In this document: piece by piece, positions 53,273 through 61,402 of the stretch | Numbering within the stretch: position 1 is the stretch's first letter | How the letters are laid out: every line of letters starts with the position of its first letter | DNA from: Thermosediminibacter litoriperuensis | GTDB lineage: Bacteria > Bacillota > Thermosediminibacteria > Thermosediminibacterales > Thermosediminibacteraceae | Direction of reading: 5' to 3' | DNA: 64,000 nt | Assembly (NCBI RefSeq): GCF_008124715.1 | Contig: NZ_VNHO01000004.1 | Coordinates: 1 to 64,000 of the forward strand | Translations under genes and position numbers: made by a program | The notes under the pieces: generated by a model | Database searches by the model: none | Told to the model about the DNA's origin: nothing | The model's input: only the letters and a program-made list of their open reading frames with translations

Positions 53273-54518
53273 CTTTCCAGATTTTCTCCCTTTCCAAGAC
53301 TTTTTTTAACGCTTTAATTACAGCAGGTCGAAACTGCACTCCGGAACTTCTTTCCAGTTCATCCAGAGCATCTTCTAATCTCCACGCTTTCCGGTACGGC
53401 CTGTCCGTCGTCAGGGCGTCGAACACATCAGCTACGGCTATTATCTCTGCCCCCAGCGGAATTTCCTCACCCTTCAACCCCACCGGATAACCGCTTCCAT
53501 CCATCCTCTCATGATGGTACATAATAAAAGAAGAAGCTTGAGCCAAAAAGTCCACGTTTTTCACGATACTAGCCCCCAATGCGGGATGGGTTTTTATTTT
53601 GGAGAACTCATCTTCAGAGAGTTTACACGGTTTATTCAAGATTTCCTCTGGAATCCCTATTTTGCCGATGTCATGGAGTAATGCCGCATACTGTAAATTG
53701 CTGATAAAATCGCTATCCATTTTGAGTTCTTCCGCTATAGCTACTGCCAACCTGGCGACCCTCTCGGAATGCCCTCTTGTATAAGGGTCTTTAGCTTCTA
53801 TAGCTGTGGCTAATGCCTGAATTGTTTCCAAATATACTTTTTTCATTTCCATATAGAGTTTGAAAGAGTGGCGGGCAACTAGGAGGGGGATAAGAAATAA
53901 AAGTAAGCCTAAAGCCCCAATGTTAATGTATATAATGGCTAATAAAATACCTAAAGGGGCAAGGGCTATGTAATTGGGTAGAGCCCATTTGAAAGTAGTT
54001 GAAAAAATATATTTGATCGATTTCTTGTATAGTATAGACAATCCTATTGTCAATAAACCAACATTAATTAAGAAGTATGTTAAAATCAAAGCCAAGAATC
54101 CAAACAAATTTTGTTGAAGGTTTATATATCCAGGAACCCCTCCTAATCTTTCATAAATTAAACCAGAGCCACCCACCATGACTATATATAATCCAATATT
54201 TGTAATCTTCTTGAAAAAAGTATGATAAGGTATTCTATGTCTTATCTCACATAACAGTTCCGACATAAAAGCGACCCAAATACTCACTTCATACCCTAAA
54301 ACAAGTATGGATCCGATAAATACCGCGAAACCTACAGTCACTTCAGCATCATTTACTAATCTTACAGACAATGTCTCCGCTAAAAGAGCAAGAATAGTGA
54401 ATATAATAAAAGTCTTAATGTCTGCCGCTAATAAAGATTTATAAGAATATATCAAAAATAACGTGGCAATTAATAGTATTATTAAAAAATATAAATTTTG
54501 TTTGTTAAGCTTTATCAT
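53259..54518 (-). CDS. Membrane HD-GYP cyclic-di-GMP phosphodiesterase
   Basis: The first 225 residues form about seven to eight membrane helices, a probable sensor of the MASE type (VRLVNDAEVTVGFAVFIGS). The rest is a complete HD-GYP domain: HSERVARLA, the metal pair in LLHDIGKIGIP, HHERMDGSGYP (the GYP motif) and DVFDALTTDRPYRKAW. Such proteins hydrolyse c-di-GMP, or in some cases cGAMP. What the membrane part senses is unknown; the 28-residue hydrophobic peptide encoded 73 bases upstream is a tempting candidate ligand. Confidence 0.92.
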   Translation of the reverse strand: MIKLNKQNLYFLIILLIATLFLIYSYKSLLAADIKTFIIFTILALLAETLSVRLVNDAEVTVGFAVFIGSILVLGYEVSIWVAFMSELLCEIRHRIPYHTFFKKITNIGLYIVMVGGSGLIYERLGGVPGYINLQQNLFGFLALILTYFLINVGLLTIGLSILYKKSIKYIFSTTFKWALPNYIALAPLGILLAIIYINIGALGLLLFLIPLLVARHSFKLYMEMKKVYLETIQALATAIEAKDPYTRGHSERVARLAVAIAEELKMDSDFISNLQYAALLHDIGKIGIPEEILNKPCKLSEDEFSKIKTHPALGASIVKNVDFLAQASSFIMYHHERMDGSGYPVGLKGEEIPLGAEIIAVADVFDALTTDRPYRKAWRLEDALDELERSSGVQFRPAVIKALKKVLEREKIWKDAVN

Positions 54519-54591
54519 TTTATGTCACCCATAAATTGTTTAAAATATATTGAAAAAAATTAAATAAAAGGGCCGACTGAAATCAATAGTA

Positions 54592-54678
54592 TTAACCAAA
54601 CTTAAAATTAGCACCGCCGGCAAGGACAAGAGCCATCAATGCCAGCAATATCTTAACCAGAGCAGCATTGAGTTTCAT
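54592..54678 (-). CDS. 28-residue hydrophobic peptide upstream of the HD-GYP gene
   Basis: Behind a strong GGGAGGAGG site, ten bases from the ATG, lies a short gene. The product starts MKLNAALVKILLALMALVL and ends AGGANFKFG: a short basic start, one hydrophobic helix and a small polar tail after Gly-Gly. This shape fits a secreted or membrane peptide, or a pheromone precursor. A longer in-frame version (from 54783) has no ribosome site and an unlikely basic/Cys-rich start. Flanked by the 220-residue protein and the HD-GYP gene on the same strand. The function is unknown. Confidence 0.55.
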   Translation of the reverse strand: MKLNAALVKILLALMALVLAGGANFKFG

Positions 54679-54775
54679 TGGTCTACAGCCTCCTCCCTGT
54701 CTACGGTGCTCTGCTCCGCCGCTATTAGAGCAGGCCATAAAAACCGCTTCGCTTCTGTCGGCCCTTTTAATCATT

Positions 54776-55438
54776 TTAATCATTTTTTTCTTTTACTAGA
54801 AAACTTATCCGGCGGTTGACAGCGTTTAGCACCGCCAGAACGACACTCTCTGCTTTATCCTGCCGGAAAAGAGCTGTTCCCAGAAAGGACTCCTCACTCC
54901 CGTCCATCAGTATGGATATAAGTACGGCGATAGCCTCCTTATCGCCAATTCTAAAGATATTAATATCCTCCAGGGAGATTATAAAATTCTTGCTCAAATA
55001 CTGCTGAATGGCATCGATGGCGGCGAGAGCGACAAGCCTTAAAAAATATTTATAAGATCCGGCACCTGAGGCTCTGCCTTCGTATACCTTGCCATCGGTG
55101 CATTTCAAGGTTACCGTAATCTCATAGCTGTAATTGGTTTTTTTCACATCTATGCTATCTATCTTCAAACGGGATTCCGCTACATAAAGCTCCTCTTTGT
55201 TAAGCTGAGCCACACTTATTTTCTTGTGATCTATTTCTGAACCGAAAGTCGCAACCAGTGCTGACTCGATATCCCTTACTATTTGTTTGGGATTCCTGTT
55301 GGAATTGGCCAGAACGTGGATCTCGGAAATCTTTCCATCGGGATTGGTTATAATCTTTGCGGAGACGATATCTTTAATCTTTTTTATAACTTCCTCATAG
55401 TGCTTGATGATCTCGTCTCTGTTCAGGTTTTCCGACAT
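54776..55438 (-). CDS. Uncharacterised 220-residue protein, first gene of the HD-GYP cassette
   Basis: A soluble, mixed alpha/beta protein. The N-terminal half (KIITNPDGKISEIHVLANSN, RDIESALVATFGSEIDHKKI) has the strand-helix order of a small ferredoxin-like or KH-like domain; the C-terminal half (VTLKCTDGKVYEGRASGAGS, LVALAAIDAIQQYL, KEAIAVLISIL) looks like a dsRBD/LeuA-dimer-type fold. No catalytic motif is recognised and I do not know the family. GGAGGGATG-type ribosome site. It starts the operon leading to the peptide, HD-GYP and DUF5317 genes. Confidence 0.75.
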   Translation of the reverse strand: MSENLNRDEIIKHYEEVIKKIKDIVSAKIITNPDGKISEIHVLANSNRNPKQIVRDIESALVATFGSEIDHKKISVAQLNKEELYVAESRLKIDSIDVKKTNYSYEITVTLKCTDGKVYEGRASGAGSYKYFLRLVALAAIDAIQQYLSKNFIISLEDINIFRIGDKEAIAVLISILMDGSEESFLGTALFRQDKAESVVLAVLNAVNRRISFLVKEKND

Positions 55439-55512
55439 ACCATCCCTCCGTCACATCCCATATATACAATTCGACCATAATTTCCTAATTCCTTCTAGAA
55501 AAGAAAAATTTT

Positions 55513-55540
55513 ATTAAAAAAATAGCCCTTAACGGGCTTG
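55513..55540 (-). terminator. Terminator of the liv operon
   Basis: AGCCCGTTAAGGGCT hairpin followed by ATTTTTTT on the leftward transcript, directly after the livF stop. Confidence 0.85.
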
Positions 55541-55541
55541 T

Positions 55542-56246
55542 TTACATTCCCATATATGCTTTCTTAACAAGATCACTTTCCAGCAGTTCCTTTCCCGTAC
55601 CCTCGGCCACAATCCTGCCGGTCTGAAGGACGTATCCCCTGTCCGCCATCTCCAGCGCTTCCTGCACTTTCTGTTCCACCAGCAGTATCGTCATGCCCCT
55701 CCGGCTTATTTCTTTAAGAATATCCAGTACCTTATCGACCAGGATAGGCATAAGCCCCAGGGACATTTCGTCCACCAGGAGCAGTTTGGGCCTTGACATC
55801 AAGCCCCTGGCGATGGCCAGCATCTGCTGTTCTCCGCCGGACAAAGTCTCCGCTTTTTGGTTCTCTCTTTCTTTAAGGCGCGGAAAGATTTCATACACTT
55901 CCTCCAGGACCTTTTTAATATCTGTATCACTTTCCAGGGTATAGGCCCCGAGGAGAAGGTTATCCCGGACTGTCATCTTGCCGAAAACGTGCCTGCCTTC
56001 CGGCACATGGGCAATGCCGAGTTTTACTATCTCGTGAGCGGGCATCCTGTCTATCCTCTTGTCTAAAAATTCAATTTCACCGGAAAATGGCTTTAAAAGT
56101 CCCGAGATCGTCTTCAATATGGTGGTTTTACCGGCCCCGTTGGAGCCCACAATGGAGACCATTTCCCCTTCCCGGACTTCAAAGGATACGTCAAATATGA
56201 CAGGTACGCCGTCATACCCCGTGCTCAGATTTCTTACTTTTAGCAT
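55542..56246 (-). CDS. livF: Branched-chain amino acid-type ABC transporter ATPase LivF
   Basis: One of two ATPases of a HAAT-family importer. Walker A GSNGAGKTT near 35, signature LSGGEQQMLAIARGLM, Walker B LLLVDEMSLGL and the H-loop VEQKVQEAL. Length 234 is standard. Its ATG overlaps the end of livG by 35 bases. Confidence 0.93.
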   Translation of the reverse strand: MLKVRNLSTGYDGVPVIFDVSFEVREGEMVSIVGSNGAGKTTILKTISGLLKPFSGEIEFLDKRIDRMPAHEIVKLGIAHVPEGRHVFGKMTVRDNLLLGAYTLESDTDIKKVLEEVYEIFPRLKERENQKAETLSGGEQQMLAIARGLMSRPKLLLVDEMSLGLMPILVDKVLDILKEISRRGMTILLVEQKVQEALEMADRGYVLQTGRIVAEGTGKELLESDLVKKAYMGM

Positions 56247-56967
56247 GATATCTTTCCCCCAGATAAGCTTTAATTACCTCTTCATTACTGGTAACTTCCT
56301 CAGGAGAGGCGTCGGCAATCTTTTTGCCGGCGTTTAATACCACGACCCTATCAGAAATTGGCATAATGGCTTCCATTATATGTTCCACAATTAAAAGGGT
56401 AATTCCCCTGTTTTTCAGATTCAGACAGAGTTCCATGGCTTCCTTTATTTCAGTCTGGTTAAGCCCTGCCATCGCCTCGTCCAGCATGACCATTTTTGGT
56501 CCTGTAGCAAGGGCCCTCGCTATCTCCAGCCTTTTCTTATCCGCTATCGTAAGGCTTCCGGCCGGCATATCCTTTTTACCGGAAAGACTGGTCATCTCCA
56601 GGACTTCCTCTGCGATTTTCTCCGCTTCCTTCCTGCTGCTCGCCCGCAGAAAAGCGCCGGTAAGGACGTTCTCCTTCACCGTCATTTCCTTTAAGGGCTT
56701 TACTATCTGAAACGTCCTGGTAAGCCCCATAGCCGTAATTTCATGGGGAGGTCGCCCGGTTATATCCCTGCCCTGAAAATATATCCTGCCCGCATAAGGT
56801 CTATAGAACCCTGTTATGCAGTTAAAAAGTGTGGTTTTCCCGGCACCGTTGGGCCCTATTAGACTAACTATTTCACCCTTGTGTACGGAAAAACTGACAT
56901 CCTCGTTGGCGATCAGGCTGCCGAACTTCATGGTTACATTTTGAACTTCAAGCATCGGCTCTTGCAT
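56212..56967 (-). CDS. livG: Branched-chain amino acid-type ABC transporter ATPase LivG
   Basis: Second ATPase of the importer: Walker A GPNGAGKTTLFNCITGF, signature region AGSLTIADKKRLEIARAL (the LivG-type variant of LSGGQ), Walker B VMLDEAMAGL, H-loop VEHIMEAI. The frame is open upstream into livM, but GAGGTG six bases before ATG 56967 (MQEPMLEV) sets the start; ATG 56973 is an alternative. Overlaps livM by 20 bases. Confidence 0.93.
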   Translation of the reverse strand: MQEPMLEVQNVTMKFGSLIANEDVSFSVHKGEIVSLIGPNGAGKTTLFNCITGFYRPYAGRIYFQGRDITGRPPHEITAMGLTRTFQIVKPLKEMTVKENVLTGAFLRASSRKEAEKIAEEVLEMTSLSGKKDMPAGSLTIADKKRLEIARALATGPKMVMLDEAMAGLNQTEIKEAMELCLNLKNRGITLLIVEHIMEAIMPISDRVVVLNAGKKIADASPEEVTSNEEVIKAYLGERYHAKSKKSEHGV

Positions 56968-57946
56968 AAACATCACCTCTCCTGCGGGATCTCTTTTTCT
57001 TAAGAAGGCCGAGGATCCCGTTTGGTTCAAAACACGCCACAAAAATTATAAGCGCACCGAATATCATGAGGTCTATACCCTTGCCGGTACCTCCGAGGTA
57101 TACCCGGGTGTACTCCGACAGGGGTATCAGTATGGCAGCCCCTATGATCGGACCGTATATATTCCCCAGACCGCCGAGCACCGAAAGAAGCACGATTTTC
57201 ATGGATACTTCCAGGGTAAATACCATAAAGGGGTCGATGTAAAGAATATACTGAGCGTAAAGGGTCCCGAAAGTGGCTGTTAAAGCTGCACTCACCATCA
57301 TGGCGTACAGCTTGTACCGCGTGGTATCTATCCCCAGAGCTTCTGCAGCTTCGTGGCTTTCCCGGATAGCCTTCAGGTAAAATCCCATCTTGTTGTTCTC
57401 TATGTATCTGGCCGTCATGGTGGTGATCAAAAAAAGCACGTAGGCGATAAGGAAATATGGTATCTTGGACGAATGAAACTGCATTGAGGTAACGCTTTCC
57501 TCAACTATCGGTATCGAAATCCCCGTCGCCCCTTCGACGTAATCCCAGCTTATAAAGAGCTGCTTTATGATCTCTGCCACAGCCAGCGTGGCAATCGCAA
57601 AGTAATGGCCTTTGAGTCTGAAGCATGGATAGCTCACTATCACCGATATGACCGTCGCCAGTACGGCCCCTGCCAGCATTCCGATCCACGGAGAAATACC
57701 GAATTTGTAGAATAAAATCGTTGAAGTATAGGCACCTATGCCAAAAAAGGCTGCATGTCCGAAAGAGGTCTGGCCTGCAAAGCCGGTTATTATATTCCAG
57801 GCCTCTCCGAGCCCGGCGAAAATCAGGAAAATAACCATCACATGCCGGAAATTTATGTTTGAATTCATAAAGGGGAGCAGCAGTATAACTATAAGAATCC
57901 CGTAGAGGGTGTCAATTCTAAAATTCTTCACATTCACACCAATCAC
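56948..57946 (-). CDS. livM: Branched-chain amino acid-type ABC transporter permease LivM
   Basis: A 332-residue permease with eight to nine membrane helices. Family motifs are GLGEAWNIITGFAGQTSFGHAAFFGIGAY near residue 42, IREsHEAAEALGIDT near 190 (coupling loop EAAxxxG) and LGGLGNIYGPIIGAAIL near 255. It pairs with LivH to form the channel. Starts one base after the livH stop. Confidence 0.93.
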   Translation of the reverse strand: MIGVNVKNFRIDTLYGILIVILLLPFMNSNINFRHVMVIFLIFAGLGEAWNIITGFAGQTSFGHAAFFGIGAYTSTILFYKFGISPWIGMLAGAVLATVISVIVSYPCFRLKGHYFAIATLAVAEIIKQLFISWDYVEGATGISIPIVEESVTSMQFHSSKIPYFLIAYVLFLITTMTARYIENNKMGFYLKAIRESHEAAEALGIDTTRYKLYAMMVSAALTATFGTLYAQYILYIDPFMVFTLEVSMKIVLLSVLGGLGNIYGPIIGAAILIPLSEYTRVYLGGTGKGIDLMIFGALIIFVACFEPNGILGLLKKKRSRRRGDVYARADA

Positions 57947-57947
57947 C

Positions 57948-58808
57948 TCACCATCCGAAAAGGCCTTTCGGCCTGAACTGCAGCACCAGCAGGTATATCA
58001 AAAATACTATAGCGTATTTGAACTGGGTGCCTAGGAAAAACCCTCCTAGAGCTTCAGAAAGCCCAATCAATACCCCGCCGTAAAGGGCGCCGGCTATATT
58101 GCCGAACCCACCCAGGGCTACGATAACAAAGGCAAGGAGGCTGTAGAGGGCCCCAGATTCGGGATAAATCGGAAAAAAGGTGGCCAGCAGAGCCCCAGCT
58201 ACTCCGACGCACGCTCCCGATATTCCGAAGGTAACGGCATAAATCTTTTCCGTATTTATACCCATGAGTTTTGCTGTGTCCCTGCTCTGAGCCGCAGCCT
58301 GAATTGCCCTTCCGGTTTTGGTGTTCTTGATAAACCAAACGACCAAGAAGGTCATCATTATGCTTCCCAGAGCTGCTACCAGTTGGGGTATACCGATAAT
58401 AACGCTGCCCATCTCCAGCTTTTTATCGGTCACCAGCGAGGTGGTTATAAACCGATAGTTGGGAGTCCACAGGTACTGGGCGAAATTTCTTATAAAAAGG
58501 CTCAATCCGAAAGTCGCAAGAAGAGCCGTGAGCCCGGGCGCATTTATAACCCGCTTTATAATCAATTTGTAAGTCAGAAAGCTCAATACGAAAGTGACGA
58601 GGGCTGCAATTGGCAGTGATGCGAGAGGATCCAGCCTCAAAAGGGTGTAAAGCCAGAAAACAGTGTACATGGATACCATCAGGAAATCTCCGTGGGCGAA
58701 ATTTATGATATCCATGACACCCCATATCAGCGTCAAGCCCACAGCAACGAGAGAATAAACAAAGCCCACAAGAATTCCGCTCAAAATTATCTGCAACAGC
58801 ATATCCAT
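57948..58808 (-). CDS. livH: Branched-chain amino acid-type ABC transporter permease LivH
   Basis: A 286-residue permease with about eight helices: GLTLIWGVMDIINFAHGDFLMV near residue 25, AAAQSRDTAKLMGINT near 173 (coupling loop) and ALGGFGNIAGALYGGVLIG near 225. Separated from livK by a terminator-like hairpin at 58828-58862. Confidence 0.93.
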   Translation of the reverse strand: MDMLLQIILSGILVGFVYSLVAVGLTLIWGVMDIINFAHGDFLMVSMYTVFWLYTLLRLDPLASLPIAALVTFVLSFLTYKLIIKRVINAPGLTALLATFGLSLFIRNFAQYLWTPNYRFITTSLVTDKKLEMGSVIIGIPQLVAALGSIMMTFLVVWFIKNTKTGRAIQAAAQSRDTAKLMGINTEKIYAVTFGISGACVGVAGALLATFFPIYPESGALYSLLAFVIVALGGFGNIAGALYGGVLIGLSEALGGFFLGTQFKYAIVFLIYLLVLQFRPKGLFGW

Positions 58809-58827
58809 CCCCCTTCCTGCGGCAAAT

Positions 58828-58862
58828 TTTAAAAAAAGGGGCCAAAACGCCCCTTTTTTTAA
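58828..58862 (-). terminator. Intercistronic terminator/attenuator after livK
   Basis: GGGGC-GTTTT-GGCCCC with A-runs before and seven T after on the leftward transcript, in the 57-base gap between livK and livH. It likely lets the binding protein be made in excess over the membrane parts. Confidence 0.8.
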
Positions 58863-58865
58863 CTG

Positions 58866-60152
58866 CTACCTCTTATCCCAGGCCGGAAAAGCAGGTATGG
58901 GCTCTTTGGTCTGGCTAGTTTCAGGCCAAACAGCCTCGTATACGCCATTCTGAATCTGGGTCATAACCGACGCGGAGTAGACGTTCTGCCCATCTTCTCC
59001 GAACTTGATCTTGCCCGATACGAAGTAGGGTGCTGCGAATTCATGGTTTTTGAGCACTTCCAGTACCTTTGCCGGATCGGTGGAACCCGCCCTGTTTATG
59101 GCTTCGGCTATCACCATGGCTGAAGCAAAGTCTTCCAGGGTCGGACCGTCAATGTCAACTCCGGCCTTTGCCTTGTATATCTCATTTATCTTTGCGAGCA
59201 CAGGCATTTTTTCAAAAAGCGCGGATGTGGTTGCATTCGGACCCGCAAAATAGTCGGCGTCTTTTCCTAGATTTTTCACAAACTGGGGATCTTGGTACCC
59301 TCCGCAGTACGACAACACCACTTTGGGTACCACGTTCATCTCCTTGTATTTCTTTACAAACATGGTCATGTCTCCGATGTATGAAGCGTGGAATATAGCG
59401 TCGGGTGCCGCCGCCTTAATTTTCTGCACCTCGGTATCCACATTGGACACATTGGCAGGATATTTTACATCAGCCACCAGCTCGAAACCGTCTGCTTTAT
59501 AGTTCTGTATTTCTTTTTCCACCATTTGGAAGGCATGGACGCCGTATTCGTTGTCGATATAAACCACAGCTATCTTACGAATTCCCGCGTTGTATTTTTC
59601 ATTCAAGTATTTCAAATAATCGAAGAATAACTTTGTCTCCATGCCATCATGTGGGGCTATCCTCGTAAACCATTTAAGGCCCCTTTCAGTAAGAGCCGCC
59701 GAACTGGACGAACCCGCCACAAAAGGTATACCAAACCTTTCGGCGACCTGGCTGGCCGGTTTGGTAGCGGAGCTATGATAGCATCCTATTAAAGCTGCAA
59801 CCTTTTCATTCTGTATAAGCCTTTCGGCTTCCGATTTGGCAACTTCCGGGTTCGCCTGGTGGTCTGCAAAGATAAACTCCACCTTTGCTCCCTTCAGGTT
59901 GGGCAGACCCGCTGTCTTCGCCAGCTCCAGGTCTATTTCGGGGTGTTCCCCGTTTATTAATTCCTGGGCAGTCTCAATAGCATACTTGAGCTTAACACCA
60001 GTAGCCGAAGCAGGACCGGTGAGAGGAAGTATGGCTCCGATTTTGATTACCCCATCGGTCTTATCCGGCTGACTCTGGTTTTGTCCGCACCCAGAAAGCG
60101 CTGTGGTTAGGACTAAAACAAGCACAAGTAAAACCGGGCCTATTTTCCTCAT
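58866..60152 (-). CDS. livK: ABC transporter substrate-binding lipoprotein, LivK/HAAT type
   Basis: A lipoprotein signal (lipobox ALSGC, Cys22) precedes a type I periplasmic-binding fold: KIGAILPLTGPASATGVKLK, VAALIGCYHSSATKPASQVAE, VYIDNEYGVHAFQMVEKEI, APDAIFHASYIGDM. Members bind leucine/isoleucine/valine, but also urea, amides, aromatic compounds and short-chain acids, so the ligand is open. First gene of a complete livKHMGF operon, in keeping with an amino-acid-fermenting organism. Confidence 0.92.
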   Translation of the reverse strand: MRKIGPVLLVLVLVLTTALSGCGQNQSQPDKTDGVIKIGAILPLTGPASATGVKLKYAIETAQELINGEHPEIDLELAKTAGLPNLKGAKVEFIFADHQANPEVAKSEAERLIQNEKVAALIGCYHSSATKPASQVAERFGIPFVAGSSSSAALTERGLKWFTRIAPHDGMETKLFFDYLKYLNEKYNAGIRKIAVVYIDNEYGVHAFQMVEKEIQNYKADGFELVADVKYPANVSNVDTEVQKIKAAAPDAIFHASYIGDMTMFVKKYKEMNVVPKVVLSYCGGYQDPQFVKNLGKDADYFAGPNATTSALFEKMPVLAKINEIYKAKAGVDIDGPTLEDFASAMVIAEAINRAGSTDPAKVLEVLKNHEFAAPYFVSGKIKFGEDGQNVYSASVMTQIQNGVYEAVWPETSQTKEPIPAFPAWDKR

Positions 60153-60368
60153 TTTGATCCCCCTTTTTTATGAAAAATGGTTTTTATTTTTATTAATTTT
60201 TATATTATAGTATATTAATTCTATAATCTTTTTTAAATACCTTCCATTTATTATAAAAAGGTTCACTTTTTGTATAATTCTTTTATTGGAACCGGTGGCG
60301 GGTATTAATCATATTCTATTAATTAAGAATACCCCGCTCTGTGCAAAAGATAACAAAGGGGGCTTGGG
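60153..60368. other. Divergent regulatory region between livK and feoA
   Basis: A 216-base AT-rich stretch with no gene. It must contain promoters for both the leftward liv and the rightward feo operon; several TATAAT-like strings occur (for example around 60205-60222), too many to choose one. A partial dyad GTATT...AATAC lies at about 60302-60333 ahead of feoA and might be an iron-regulator site, but it is not a convincing Fur or DtxR box. Confidence 0.4.
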
Positions 60369-60608
60369 ATGGAGAAACATGTCATCACCCTGGATAGACT
60401 ACCCATCGGCAAAACGGGCAGGGTGGCGGCGATCCTCCACAAGGGGCTTAGCCGCCGTAGGTTTCTGGACCTGGGATTCGTCCCTGGAACGCTCATCACA
60501 ACTTATTTCACCAGCTTCACCGGCGATCCGACAGCTTACCGGATCCGGGGTACAACCATTGCTCTGCGAAAAGAAGACTCTTCCAAAATATTGGTAATTA
60601 CCGAATGA
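60369..60608 (+). CDS. feoA: Ferrous iron transport protein FeoA
   Basis: A 79-residue SH3-like protein (LDRLPIGKTGRVAAILHKGL, RRRFLDLGFVPGTLI, RGTTIALRKED) that supports the FeoB transporter. The family's Leu-Gly-Phe/Met-x-Pro-Gly motif is present. AAAGGGGGC-type ribosome site before the ATG. Its TGA overlaps the ATG of the next gene by four bases. Confidence 0.93.
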   Translation: MEKHVITLDRLPIGKTGRVAAILHKGLSRRRFLDLGFVPGTLITTYFTSFTGDPTAYRIRGTTIALRKEDSSKILVITE

Positions 60609-61402
60609 AGTTTTATAAGGTGAGAGATATGGATTTTTTGATGGATGATAATTTCCCCAGACCTCTTGTGGCTCTTGCCGGAAACCCCAATACCGGCAAA
60701 AGCACGATTTTCAACGCCCTGACCGGGCTGAAGCAGCATACCGGTAACTGGCCGGGAAAAACCGTGAGCCTCGCCCGGGGAACTTTTTACCACAGAAACG
60801 TGAAGTTTTGCGTCGTTGATTTGCCGGGTACTTATTCTCTTCTCGCCAATTCGCTTGAAGAACAGGTAGCCCGCAATTTTATTCTGTTCAACAGGCCCGA
60901 CGTAATGCTGGTGATAACCGACGCCACTTGCCTCGAGAGAAACCTGAACCTGGCACTGCAGATAATGGAAATTACCGACAGGATTATAGTCTGCGTGAAT
61001 TTGATAGATGAAGCCGCTAAGAAAGGGATATATGTGGATGGCGACGTCCTCTCGAAGGAATTGGGAGTCCCCGTGGTAGCCACCGCTGCGCGCAGGGGTA
61101 TAGGGCTATTTGAGCTAAAAGAAATGATATTTAAGGTGTATTCCGGAAAAGTCAAGCCGTCGCCGCGAAAAGTGAACTACGGCGAAGAACTGGAAAAAGC
61201 CATAGGAGAACTAGTACCCCGCCTGGAAAATACCTTTTCGGGCAGAATCAATCCCCGATGGGCAGCTTTGAGTATAATATCGGGCGATTATTCAATTGAA
61301 GACCTCGAAGAACTCGTTAAGATCAGAGATGAAAGCCGGGAGGAAAGCGCATATGGATATTCATTTTTTTCACAGCTCCCGGGAAACCGGGGACTCAAAT
61401 GA
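60605..61402 (+). CDS. feoB: FeoB G-protein domain encoded as a separate gene
   Basis: The cytosolic half of FeoB only, 265 residues. GTPase motifs are complete: G1 GNPNTGKST near residue 27, G2 region NWPGKTVSLARG, G3 DLPGTYSL, G4 NLID and G5-like TAARRG, followed by the helical GDI-like part to about 250. It ends with AYGYSFFSQLPGNRGLK and a TGA, before any membrane helix. The remaining membrane part is the next gene in another frame. Start by ATGA overlap with feoA; a downstream ATG (MDFLMDD) is possible. Confidence 0.88.
   Translation: MKFYKVRDMDFLMDDNFPRPLVALAGNPNTGKSTIFNALTGLKQHTGNWPGKTVSLARGTFYHRNVKFCVVDLPGTYSLLANSLEEQVARNFILFNRPDVMLVITDATCLERNLNLALQIMEITDRIIVCVNLIDEAAKKGIYVDGDVLSKELGVPVVATAARRGIGLFELKEMIFKVYSGKVKPSPRKVNYGEELEKAIGELVPRLENTFSGRINPRWAALSIISGDYSIEDLEELVKIRDESREESAYGYSFFSQLPGNRGLK

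Noticed and set aside
54679-54775. c-di-GMP riboswitch ahead of the peptide/HD-GYP genes
   Set aside because: I looked for the GEMM-I and GEMM-II core sequences and did not find them; only generic hairpin arms are present.
54679-54783. Longer 63-residue version of the peptide gene
   Set aside because: The added 35 residues are Cys/Arg/Gly-rich with no ribosome site at their start, whereas GGGAGGAGG directly precedes the 28-residue version.
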